From the NCBI GenBank assembly GCA_947168325.1, contig CAMVLN010000056.1, forward strand, positions 1 through 9,423: a stretch of DNA of 9,423 bases. Direction: 5' to 3'. The notes beneath the pieces were generated by a model. The model was not told the origin of the DNA, did not search any database, and saw nothing but the letters and a program-made list of their open reading frames with translations. Made by a program: the position numbers and the translations under genes. Positions 1 to 6,435 of this stretch are shown here, in pieces. Origin of the DNA: an uncultured Elusimicrobia bacterium. GTDB lineage: Bacteria > Elusimicrobiota > Endomicrobiia > Endomicrobiales > Endomicrobiaceae. Within the stretch, counting starts at the first letter, position 1. Every line of letters starts with the position of its first letter.

Positions 1-14
1 TATTAAAAAAAATA

Positions 15-734
15 ATGTTCTTTTTCCCTAGAACGAAAAATTATTTAATAGTTGTATTTGTTTTTTTATTTATACTTTTTTCATTTTGTTCTTTTATACA
101 AATTGATAAATATAAAGATTCTTTTACTTATTGGATAAATGCTTATATTGATGCTCCTACATATCATAAAGTTTGTGATGGTTTGGCAAAAGAATACTCT
201 AACAAAAAGCTTTTTGATAAAGCTACTAGATTATCTTTAAAATCTATAGAATTAAATAAAAAATTTGATTATTATTTAACATATGCAACAATATTACTAG
301 AGAAAGGTGATATGGCTTTATCTAAACAAATATTTGAACAACTATTACAATTTGATAAAGATAATATTTTAATATATATACATCTTAGCGAAATTTATTT
401 GCTTCAAAAAGACTATGACAATGCAATAAAGTATTCAAAAATTGCAATTAGAAAAGCTAAAAATATAGATGATAAAATACTTTCATTAGAAAAACTTGCA
501 AAGATTTATGCTGTTGGCAAAAAATACAAAGAATCAATAAATATTCTATTACAAGTACTAAACTATAACAAAAACAAATCAGACACATATTTTTTGTTAA
601 GTATGCTTTATGAAGATATAAACGATTTACAAAATGCAGCAAAGTATGTCAAACAAGCTTTAAAAATAGAACCAAACAAAACAGAATATAAAGAAAGATT
701 AGAAACATTACAAAAACAGTTTAACAAAGCATAG
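15..734 (+). CDS. Membrane-anchored tetratricopeptide-repeat protein
   Basis: The product is 239 aa from the ATG at 15. Residues about 10-30 form one strongly hydrophobic segment with a basic residue before it, which suits an N-terminal membrane anchor with the rest outside the cytoplasm. From about residue 54 to 220 there are roughly five helical TPR-like units. The usual small/large residue pattern is visible in stretches such as YLTYATILLEKGDMALSKQI, YIHLSEIYLLQKDYDNAIKY and FLLSMLYEDINDLQNAAKYV. TPR domains bind other proteins, so an envelope assembly or scaffolding role is plausible, but no partner can be named. The codons upstream of the ATG are open to the window edge and no Shine-Dalgarno is visible in the 14 nt present, so the true start could lie outside the window. 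The TAG stop is at 732-734. The gene faces the minus-strand dxr unit. Confidence 0.8.
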   Translation: MFFFPRTKNYLIVVFVFLFILFSFCSFIQIDKYKDSFTYWINAYIDAPTYHKVCDGLAKEYSNKKLFDKATRLSLKSIELNKKFDYYLTYATILLEKGDMALSKQIFEQLLQFDKDNILIYIHLSEIYLLQKDYDNAIKYSKIAIRKAKNIDDKILSLEKLAKIYAVGKKYKESINILLQVLNYNKNKSDTYFLLSMLYEDINDLQNAAKYVKQALKIEPNKTEYKERLETLQKQFNKA

Positions 735-1069
735 ATAATATATATTCTTTATGTCTAGCATCATCATTAACATCTTCATCATAAAGTTCATAATTTTTTG
801 TTATTGCTTCTTATCTTACTAATATATCTGATACTATTGTTCAAGATTCTTTTAATTTTGAACTATATTCTACAATTATCATTATTCTTATTTTATTTCT
901 TGTATAATTTTATTATATTTCGGCTGCTAAATCATACTATTCATTTTCATTATTAAACCTAATAGTACTTGCTGATATTCTTTTATGTAATATTTATGTA
1001 ATATTCATCCAAAAATACTTTTACATTATATTTCTCTTATACTCTTGCATTTGCATTTTAACATTTCCA
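735..1069 (-). pseudogene. Decayed coding remnant, family unknown, with frameshifting duplication
   Basis: No intact gene lies in these 335 bases. The minus strand is purine-rich and still reads like protein in pieces. One frame gives VKVFLDEYYI and then hits an early stop after an 11-bp tandem repeat. With one repeat copy removed the frame continues as KEYQQVLLGL. After a further frame change another frame reads YDLAAEI, IVEYSSKLKES, TIVSDILVR and then EAITKNYELYDEDVNDD, separated by single in-frame TAA or TGA codons, and runs to the end of the TPR gene. Coding-like composition with scattered stops and frame changes points to a dead gene about 100 codons long. I do not recognise the family. 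It could instead be chance reading in skewed AT-rich DNA. Confidence 0.45.
983..1004. repeat. Perfect 11-bp tandem duplication
   Basis: TTATGTAATAT occurs twice back to back, at 983-993 and 994-1004. The unit length is not a multiple of three, so it shifts any reading frame through it. Removing one copy opens a longer minus-strand frame through this gap, which suggests a replication-slippage mutation in a former gene. Confidence 0.85.
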
Positions 1070-2551
1070 TCAATGCCTCTCATTTTTTATACTTGATGGT
1101 TTCATGGTTATAGGTTTCCATCCTTCGCGATTTAACTTTTCAATCAATGCATCTGTCCCACATTTCCATCTAAATTGATTATCAGCAGAACAAAGTTTCC
1201 CCTTTAAACTATTTGATGTTTTTTCCTTCACTGTTTTTGGTGTAGCTTTTTTTGAACTATTTTGTATTTTTTTCGTTGCTATAGAAGTAGACTTTTTTAC
1301 TGTGGAAGTTGATTTTTTTACAGTATATACCTTTTTAGCAGTTCTTTGCTGTATAGAATAATCTACATCTTTATATTTTAATAATTCTTTTATTTTTTCA
1401 TCAGATGTCTTTGTATAAGAATATTGATTTTCTTTTGTTTTTAGTCCATCTTTAGTATATTTGCAAGCTGCATTCCATAACAACCAAGTTTTAATTTCAC
1501 AATCATAACAAGCTTGTATTTGAGCTTGAATTTCTTTTGGACCATATTTTACTCCTTTTAAAGAAAAATCTTGTAGCCACGGTCTTAATTTTTCTACAGG
1601 TAATCTTTTCTTTGCACCTTGTAATGCAATGTAAACTGTTCTATATGGTTCTTTGTTCGGATTAGCTATTCCATACTCTCCATTATTGTAATGTGAAGGA
1701 TATATCATAGGGCAAACATAATCAACTTGTTCGGCCATTTCTACAATTTTTTGTCCTATTCCCATATCAGATTTTTCTGTGGTTGTTAAACCAAAGACAT
1801 CTATTGATATTTTTATCCCTTTTAAAGACAACCTTTGTTTTGCTTGTTTTAAGAAGTTTATTATAGCTTTAGAAGCTGTTGTAGAAGAATATTCTATGCC
1901 ATATCTACAGTTACTAATTTTTCCATCTGAAGGGAATCTTATATAGTCAAACTGAATTTCATCAAAACCCATGTCGGCAGTTTTTTCTGCAAGTTCTAAA
2001 ATATAGTCAATTACTTCTTGCTTATATGGATTTAACCATGTTAGGTTATTTTTGTCTTGCCAAAGAGAGCCATCAGGATTTTTTACTGCAAGGGATGTTT
2101 TTTTTCTAGGCATAACATTATCTCTAAAAACAACTATTCTTGCTATTGCATACATTCCCTTTTCTTTAATTTCTTTTAAATATTGTTCAACACTAGGAAG
2201 ATTTTTTGAATAAGCAATATTTCCTGCAACATCTTTTATAGAAATTCTACCATCAATTTCTTTTATGTCTATAACAACTGCATTCATTTCAGTGTTATCT
2301 AACAAATCATTTATTCTTGTTTTATGTAATTGAGAATCTGTTGCAAAAATAGTTAAATGCATACCCTTAACTTGAGAATCTATTACTTGCTTTTTTTGTT
2401 CCAACAATTGTATTTGTTGTTTTTCCTCTTTTGATTGTTCTTCTTGACTACATTGATTTACGAGAACTTCTGTTTGTTTCTCGTTGCAAAAACAATTATT
2501 TGATATTAATAAAGCAAAGCATAAAATTAAAAATAATAAATTTTTTATCAT
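1070..2551 (-). CDS. Secreted putative glycoside hydrolase, DUF4015 type
   Basis: The product is 493 aa from the ATG at 2551. The frame is open further upstream to 2614, but that extension lies inside the end of dxr and lacks a signal peptide. Starting at 2551 gives a clear signal peptide (MIKNLLFLILCFALLIS) and an AAGAGG Shine-Dalgarno at 2565-2570 with a rather long 13-nt spacer. Residues 24-60 are charged and Gln/Glu-rich. Residues about 61-395 match the DUF4015 TIM-barrel family of putative glycoside hydrolases: VKGMHLTIFATD near the domain start, AVVIDIKEIDG near residue 91, the family signature DEIQFDYIRFPSDG at 197-210 and VDYVCPMIYPSHY near 276. The acidic residues in the 197-210 block are the likely active-site group. 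A Lys/Ser/Thr-rich linker (about 405-450) leads to a C-terminal tail with Cys 454 and Cys 464. The gene begins 17 nt after the dxr stop, so the two are probably co-transcribed. The natural substrate is unknown. Confidence 0.88.
   Translation of the reverse strand: MIKNLLFLILCFALLISNNCFCNEKQTEVLVNQCSQEEQSKEEKQQIQLLEQKKQVIDSQVKGMHLTIFATDSQLHKTRINDLLDNTEMNAVVIDIKEIDGRISIKDVAGNIAYSKNLPSVEQYLKEIKEKGMYAIARIVVFRDNVMPRKKTSLAVKNPDGSLWQDKNNLTWLNPYKQEVIDYILELAEKTADMGFDEIQFDYIRFPSDGKISNCRYGIEYSSTTASKAIINFLKQAKQRLSLKGIKISIDVFGLTTTEKSDMGIGQKIVEMAEQVDYVCPMIYPSHYNNGEYGIANPNKEPYRTVYIALQGAKKRLPVEKLRPWLQDFSLKGVKYGPKEIQAQIQACYDCEIKTWLLWNAACKYTKDGLKTKENQYSYTKTSDEKIKELLKYKDVDYSIQQRTAKKVYTVKKSTSTVKKSTSIATKKIQNSSKKATPKTVKEKTSNSLKGKLCSADNQFRWKCGTDALIEKLNREGWKPITMKPSSIKNERH
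1283..1324 (-). repeat. Two 21-bp imperfect coding repeats (TVKKSTS linker)
   Basis: Within the linker of the DUF4015 protein the heptapeptide TVKKSTS is encoded twice in tandem (residues 410-423). The two 21-bp units differ at several synonymous positions, so the peptide is conserved more tightly than the DNA. Repeats of this kind are common in flexible cell-envelope linkers. Confidence 0.75.
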
Positions 2552-2568
2552 TGTATAATATAATCCTC

Positions 2569-3729
2569 TTAAATTAAATTTTTTACAATTTTTTCTGCTT
2601 GTTGTCTTGCCCATAAATCTGCTTTGATATAATTAGAGATATTTTTTGATTTTATTGATTTATGTTCTTTTACAACAATTTCTACAATTTTAGGTATCAT
2701 ATCAAATTTGATTTTCCCTGCAAGAAAATATTTTACAGCTATTTCATTTGCTCCACTCATAACAGCAGGCATAGTTCCACCAATTTTTGCACAATTATAT
2801 GCTATTTGTAAGCATTTAAATTTTTTAAAGTTTGGACTAAAAAATTCCAATTTTGATATTTCTGCCAAATTTAATCTTTTTATATAACAATTTTTTCTAT
2901 CAGGATAAGATAGAGCATATTGTATTGGCAAAGTCATATTGGGATTAGACATCTGTGCCATAACACAACCGTCATTAAATTCAACCATAGAATGAACTAC
3001 TGACTGTGGATGTATTAAAATATCAATTTTATCTATAGGAATATCAAATAAAACAGAAGCTTCTATAGCTTCAAGGCCTTTATTCATTAATGTAGCAGAG
3101 TCTATTGTAATTTTTTTTCCCATTTTCCATGTAGGATGGGCAAGTGCATCAGCTACCGTAATATCTTTAAAATTTTTTGTTGATTTATAAAAAGGTCCAC
3201 CAGATGCTGTAAGCAATATTCTTTTTATTGACTTTTTATTTTCTTTAACTATACACTGAAATATCGCTGAATGTTCACTATCTACAGGAAGAACTGATAC
3301 CCCATTTTCTTTTGCTTTTTTCATTATTAATTGCCCAGCCATAACCAAAGATTCTTTATTTGCTATTGCAATATTTTTTTTAGCTTCTATTGCACAAAGT
3401 AAAGGTTCAAGTCCTATTGCACCAACAACAGAACTTAATACCATACTAGCAGTTTTTATTGTGGCAACTTTATTTAATCCTTCTTTACCAAAATATACTT
3501 TCGTTTTATATTTTTTGTTAATACACCATTTCTTTAAAATTTTAGAATCTTCTTGAGAATTTATAGAAACTATTAATGGCTTAAATTTTGAAATTTGTTC
3601 TTTTAAAAGGTCTATATTTGAACCTGCTGAAAGGCCACAAACTTTAAATTCATTTTTAGTTTTAGAAATAAAATCTAAAGTTTGAACTCCAATTGAACCT
3701 GTTGAACCAAGTATAGAAATATTTTTCAT
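2569..3729 (-). CDS. dxr: 1-deoxy-D-xylulose 5-phosphate reductoisomerase
   Basis: Dxr converts 1-deoxy-D-xylulose 5-phosphate to 2-C-methyl-D-erythritol 4-phosphate with NADPH and a divalent metal, the committed step of the MEP route to isoprenoids, in the cytosol. The 386-aa length is near the family norm. The nucleotide-binding motif GSTGSIG is at residues 8-14 and NKES at 124-127. The metal ligands are visible as D150 and E152 in LPVDSEHSAIFQ and E220 in MNKGLEAIEA. TASGGPF is at 174-180, and ALAHPTWKMG supplies the conserved His at 198. All the expected catalytic residues are present, so the enzyme should be active. The ATG at 3729 has an AAAGAGG Shine-Dalgarno 4 nt upstream. The TAA stop overlaps the Shine-Dalgarno of the downstream DUF4015 gene. 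Confidence 0.98.
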   Translation of the reverse strand: MKNISILGSTGSIGVQTLDFISKTKNEFKVCGLSAGSNIDLLKEQISKFKPLIVSINSQEDSKILKKWCINKKYKTKVYFGKEGLNKVATIKTASMVLSSVVGAIGLEPLLCAIEAKKNIAIANKESLVMAGQLIMKKAKENGVSVLPVDSEHSAIFQCIVKENKKSIKRILLTASGGPFYKSTKNFKDITVADALAHPTWKMGKKITIDSATLMNKGLEAIEASVLFDIPIDKIDILIHPQSVVHSMVEFNDGCVMAQMSNPNMTLPIQYALSYPDRKNCYIKRLNLAEISKLEFFSPNFKKFKCLQIAYNCAKIGGTMPAVMSGANEIAVKYFLAGKIKFDMIPKIVEIVVKEHKSIKSKNISNYIKADLWARQQAEKIVKNLI

Positions 3730-3880
3730 ACTACCTCTTTTTTATCTATATACATAAAATAAATAACAAATAAATATTATTTCAAATAATTTTTAAACAC
3801 TAAATCTAATAAACTATATTAAAATTTTATACAAATTTTAAAATATTATTTTTTTAATTTATTATATTCAACTTTTGTAG

Positions 3881-3902
3881 ATAAGTTGCACTTATAACTT
3901 AT
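3881..3902. repeat. Inverted repeat, 7-bp stem and 8-nt loop
   Basis: ATAAGTT at 3881-3887 is an exact inverse of AACTTAT at 3896-3902, with an 8-nt loop. It lies in the probable dxr leader, about 150 nt from the dxr start. In DNA this AT-rich, short inverted repeats arise often by chance, so a regulatory role is only possible. Confidence 0.4.
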
Positions 3903-3923
3903 AAAATTAATATTATTAATTTT
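3903..3923. repeat. Inverted repeat, 9-bp stem and 3-nt loop
   Basis: AAAATTAAT at 3903-3911 is inverted exactly as ATTAATTTT at 3915-3923 around ATT. It abuts the 7-bp inverted repeat on its left, giving two hairpins in a row. On either strand it is followed by no long T run, so it is a weak terminator candidate. It could be a protein-binding site or simple AT-rich chance. Confidence 0.4.
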
Positions 3924-3972
3924 TATAAATAAATACTTAATTTTGACTGTATTTTTAATAAATAATATTAGC

Positions 3973-4000
3973 TTTATAATATTATCTTTATTATTGTAAA
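3973..4000 (-). promoter_or_regulatory. Candidate sigma70-type promoter for the dxr unit
   Basis: On the minus strand TTTACA (4000-3995) is followed by a 16-nt spacer and TATAAA (3978-3973), five of six matches at each element. It would give a leader of more than 200 nt that includes the two inverted repeats. Near-matches are frequent in DNA this AT-rich, so this is only the best candidate seen. Confidence 0.3.
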
Positions 4001-4051
4001 AAATAAGCAATATATATTTTTATTGTTTATGTTTCTTATACACACAAAAAA

Positions 4052-4125
4052 TCGGGGTGACTGGACTTGAACCAGCGACCTCTCCCTCCCGAAGGGAGCG
4101 CACTAGCCAACTGTGCTACACCCCG
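4052..4125 (-). tRNA. tRNA-Pro, anticodon CGG
   Basis: The 74-nt minus-strand sequence folds as a full cloverleaf. The acceptor stem is CGGGGTG/CACCCCG, followed by T8 A9. The D stem is GCAC/GTGC, the anticodon stem CTCCC/GGGAG with loop TTCGGGA, and the T stem GCTGG/CCAGT (last pair G-T) with loop TTCAAGT. The anticodon is CGG, reading proline codon CCG. The C1-G72 pair, A73 and G37 fit a bacterial proline tRNA. The 3' CCA is not encoded, so it must be added by a CCA-adding enzyme. The gene starts 10 nt after the merR-like stop and has no obvious promoter of its own, so it is probably the last member of the der operon transcript. Confidence 0.97.
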
Positions 4126-4135
4126 ATTTAATAAA

Positions 4136-4489
4136 CTACTGTTCTAAAATTTTTAAAATATCTTCTAGCTCTTGTTTAATTTCATCAAGAACTTTTAAAT
4201 TTATACTTTTTTCTTCATTAAAAAGAGTATCATTTTGCATTTTTTTTCTTCTATCTTTTGTAAGGAATTTTTTTACTCCTTTTATTGTAAGTTTTTTATT
4301 ATATAACAAATCTTTTATTTGATTTATTATTTCAACATCTGCATTAGAATATTTCCTAATACCAGAATATCTTTCAGGTTTTATTTGTTTAAACTCTTTT
4401 TCCCAATATCTTAATGTATAGCTAGGAACACCTGTCCTTTGGGAAACATCTTGTATATTTAAATATTTTTTGTCTACAATATCAGTCAT
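4136..4489 (-). CDS. MerR-family transcriptional regulator
   Basis: This is a 117-aa protein. Residues 9-30 (YLNIQDVSQRTGVPSYTLRY) form the MerR winged helix-turn-helix, followed by WEKEFKQIKPER and the wing segment RKYSNADVEIINQI. A charged helix at about 92-115 is a probable dimerisation coiled coil. No cysteine or other effector-binding domain follows, so it belongs to the short MerR-like group often found beside ihfA/hup genes rather than the metal-sensing group. Its ATG overlaps the end of the HU-like gene by 8 nt (ATGACTGA), which implies translational coupling, and a weak AAAGAGA Shine-Dalgarno lies inside the upstream gene. tRNA-Pro follows at 10 nt. Its target is unknown. Confidence 0.93.
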   Translation of the reverse strand: MTDIVDKKYLNIQDVSQRTGVPSYTLRYWEKEFKQIKPERYSGIRKYSNADVEIINQIKDLLYNKKLTIKGVKKFLTKDRRKKMQNDTLFNEEKSINLKVLDEIKQELEDILKILEQ

Positions 4490-4745
4490 TAAATATCTCT
4501 TTAGATTGTTTAAATCTTATTTTCTTTTTTGGTTCTATCAAAATTGATTCACCTGTTTTAGGATTCCTTCCTTTTTTTACTTCAGTTGTTATTAAATTAA
4601 AACTTCCAAAACCTGTAATAACAACTTTTTGTCCGTTAACTAGTGACGTTAACATCTCTTCAAAAATTGTATCTACTACAATTGTAGCATCTTTTTTTGA
4701 AGGCATTAATTGCGATATTTTTTCTATTAAATCACTTTTTGTCAT
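4482..4745 (-). CDS. HU/IHF-family nucleoid DNA-binding protein
   Basis: The 87-aa length is typical for HU/IHF (about 90-100). MTKSDLIEKISQLM at the start, the hallmark VVITGFGSFN (41-50) and the DNA-contacting arm KKGRNPKTGESI (57-68) are all clear. P62 in the arm is the residue that inserts between base pairs and kinks DNA. The protein acts as a dimer on the nucleoid. The sequence alone does not decide between HU and an IHF-alpha-like subunit; the adjacent MerR-like gene is the arrangement usual for ihfA. An AAGGAA Shine-Dalgarno overlaps the gpsA stop region, 13 nt separate the genes, and the TGA stop lies within the start of the MerR gene. Confidence 0.96.
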   Translation of the reverse strand: MTKSDLIEKISQLMPSKKDATIVVDTIFEEMLTSLVNGQKVVITGFGSFNLITTEVKKGRNPKTGESILIEPKKKIRFKQSKEIFND

Positions 4746-4758
4746 ATTTTTAGTTTCC

Positions 4759-5751
4759 TTATTCTGCTTTTGGAGTTCTTGTCATCAAAGTATAAACTGC
4801 TTTTTTTGCATCTTTATTGTTAAACAAAACTTCATAGATTTCATTTATTATTGGCAACTCAATATTTAGCTTTTTACCTAACTGATAAGCACTAATACAA
4901 GTTTTTACCCCTTCAGCAACCATCTTTAGGTCTTGCTGTGCTTGTTTTAAAGTTTTACCTTTTGCTAACATTTCTCCAAGATTTCTATTTCTAGAATGTT
5001 TTGAAAAACAAGTTACCATCAAATCTCCCACACCTGAAAGGCCATAAAAAGTTTTTTCTTGCCCGCCAAGAGCAACTCCCAATTTTATAAGTTCTTTTAG
5101 CCCTCTTGAGATTATTGCTGCTTTTGTATTGTCGCCAAAATTAAGACCATCAATTATTCCAGCTGCAACAGCAAAAACATTTTTTAGTGATGCACCTAAC
5201 TCTACACCAATAATATCATTTTGAGTATATACTCTAAAATAATCGTTCATAAATAAATCTCTAACTTGTTTGGCTAATTCTTCATTTTTTGAAGCTGATG
5301 TTACAACTGTAGGAATTTGTTTTGATACTTCCTCTGCATGACTAGGTCCTGACAATGCAACAATTTTATCTTTTGTGTTAGGATAAATTTCTTCTATTAT
5401 TTGTGACACTCTTAATAAAGTTTCATTTTCTATACCTTTTGTAGCACTTATTAAAATTTTGTTGCCTAAATCTATGCCTAAACTTTTTATAGATATCACT
5501 GTGGACCTTAGAAAATGTGAAGGAACTACAAACAACACTACTTCAGTTTCATTTATAATGTTTAAATCGCTTGAAATTGTTACAGTATTTGGAATAACTG
5601 ATTCACCAATAAAAGGAATTATTCTTTGCTCATCTAGCTTTTTGGCTAACTCTTTATTTATTTCCCATAACCAAACTTTATGGCCATTATTTGCTAATAA
5701 GCATGCAAGAGTTGTTCCCCAAGAACCAGCACCCAAAACTGAAATTTTCAT
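4759..5751 (-). CDS. gpsA: Glycerol-3-phosphate dehydrogenase [NAD(P)+]
   Basis: GpsA reduces dihydroxyacetone phosphate to sn-glycerol 3-phosphate, the backbone of phospholipids, in the cytosol. The 330-aa length is typical. The Rossmann motif GAGSWGTTLA is at residues 7-16. ATKGIE (103-108) and GPSHAEEV (135-142) are family signatures. GASLKNVFAVAAG holds the catalytic lysine K190, and the C-terminal substrate region shows GDNTKAAIISRG and LSGVGDLMVTCFSKHSRNR. The start at 5751 has an AAGAGG Shine-Dalgarno 5 nt upstream and lies 12 nt after plsY, whose enzyme consumes its product. The two consecutive pathway steps are therefore encoded side by side. Confidence 0.98.
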   Translation of the reverse strand: MKISVLGAGSWGTTLACLLANNGHKVWLWEINKELAKKLDEQRIIPFIGESVIPNTVTISSDLNIINETEVVLFVVPSHFLRSTVISIKSLGIDLGNKILISATKGIENETLLRVSQIIEEIYPNTKDKIVALSGPSHAEEVSKQIPTVVTSASKNEELAKQVRDLFMNDYFRVYTQNDIIGVELGASLKNVFAVAAGIIDGLNFGDNTKAAIISRGLKELIKLGVALGGQEKTFYGLSGVGDLMVTCFSKHSRNRNLGEMLAKGKTLKQAQQDLKMVAEGVKTCISAYQLGKKLNIELPIINEIYEVLFNNKDAKKAVYTLMTRTPKAE

Positions 5752-5763
5752 TTTTGCCTCTTA

Positions 5764-6417
5764 TTATTTAGAACTTTTTGAACCGGAAATTTTGTTTTCA
5801 GTTCCATTTAAAAGCCTTTTTATATTACTAATGTGTCTTATTATAACTAACGACACCACAATTATAGAAAAAATTAAAAATTCATAAGAATTTGTGTGGA
5901 TTATATTATAACCATTAAAAAAATATATCCCTATTGGTAATACTATTGAAGCAACTATTGACGATAGAGAAACATATCTAGTCAATACAATAATAACTAT
6001 AAACACCGCTAGAGAACATAAAGTTGCAATAGGATTTATAGCTAAAAACACACCTAATCCAACTGCAACACCTTTTCCGCCCTTAAATTTTAAAAATATA
6101 CTAAACACATGCCCTAATATAACTAACAATGCAACAATTATAGTATAATAAATAACAGAATTTACAACTACAATTCCCTTACCTATATTTAAATTCCAAA
6201 AATAAGGAACAAGATATACAGGAATAAAACCTTTTAATACATCTAAAATTAAAGTTAAAATACCTAAAGGTTTGCTAATAGTTCTATAAACATTTGTTGC
6301 ACCTGGATTTCTAGAACCATATTTTCTTATATCAATATTTTTAAATACTTTTGCTATAATCCAAGCAAAAGAAATAGACCCTAAAATATATGAAAATATT
6401 AAATAACTGATATACAT
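5764..6417 (-). CDS. plsY: Acyl-phosphate:glycerol-3-phosphate acyltransferase
   Basis: PlsY is an integral membrane enzyme that transfers an acyl group from acyl phosphate to position 1 of glycerol 3-phosphate, giving lysophosphatidic acid. The protein is 217 aa (family about 200) with five or so hydrophobic segments. The three cytoplasmic motifs are present: GSISFAWIIAK (13-23) running into KYGSRNPGATNVYR (32-45), the glycine-rich GHVFSIFLKFKGGKGVAVGLG near 102-122, and HISNIKRLLNGTENKI near 195-210. The tail after residue 208 is polar and slightly long. A GAGGGA Shine-Dalgarno precedes the ATG. The substrate comes from the next gene, gpsA. A PlsX that makes the acyl phosphate is expected elsewhere in the genome. 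Confidence 0.97.
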   Translation of the reverse strand: MYISYLIFSYILGSISFAWIIAKVFKNIDIRKYGSRNPGATNVYRTISKPLGILTLILDVLKGFIPVYLVPYFWNLNIGKGIVVVNSVIYYTIIVALLVILGHVFSIFLKFKGGKGVAVGLGVFLAINPIATLCSLAVFIVIIVLTRYVSLSSIVASIVLPIGIYFFNGYNIIHTNSYEFLIFSIIVVSLVIIRHISNIKRLLNGTENKISGSKSSK

Positions 6418-6435
6418 ATTTCCCTCGAACCAAAA

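Larger units (their letters stand above)
3730..4051. other. AT-rich intergenic region between tRNA-Pro and dxr
   Basis: This 322-bp stretch has no plausible open frame on either strand and is almost entirely A and T. It holds the likely leader and promoter region of dxr, two adjacent inverted repeats at 3881-3923, and, directly after the tRNA-Pro 3' end on the minus strand, a run of six T residues (4046-4051). That run may help end transcription after the tRNA, but no GC-rich stem precedes it other than the tRNA itself. Confidence 0.6.

Noticed and set aside
457..642. Minus-strand frame of 61 codons
   Set aside because: It is antisense to the TPR gene, with no start signal or recognisable product.
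2552..2614. Upstream extension of the DUF4015 gene by 21 codons
   Set aside because: It lies within the end of dxr, would bury the signal peptide, and the internal ATG at 2551 has its own Shine-Dalgarno.
3942..3982. Plus-strand TTGACT followed by TATAAT as a promoter
   Set aside because: The spacing between the boxes is about 26 nt, too long, and no plus-strand gene follows.
4113..4322. Plus-strand frame of 69 codons
   Set aside because: It is antisense to the MerR-like gene and begins inside tRNA-Pro.
5459..5887. Plus-strand frame of 142 codons
   Set aside because: It is antisense to the N-terminal part of gpsA and the C-terminal part of plsY, both certain genes.
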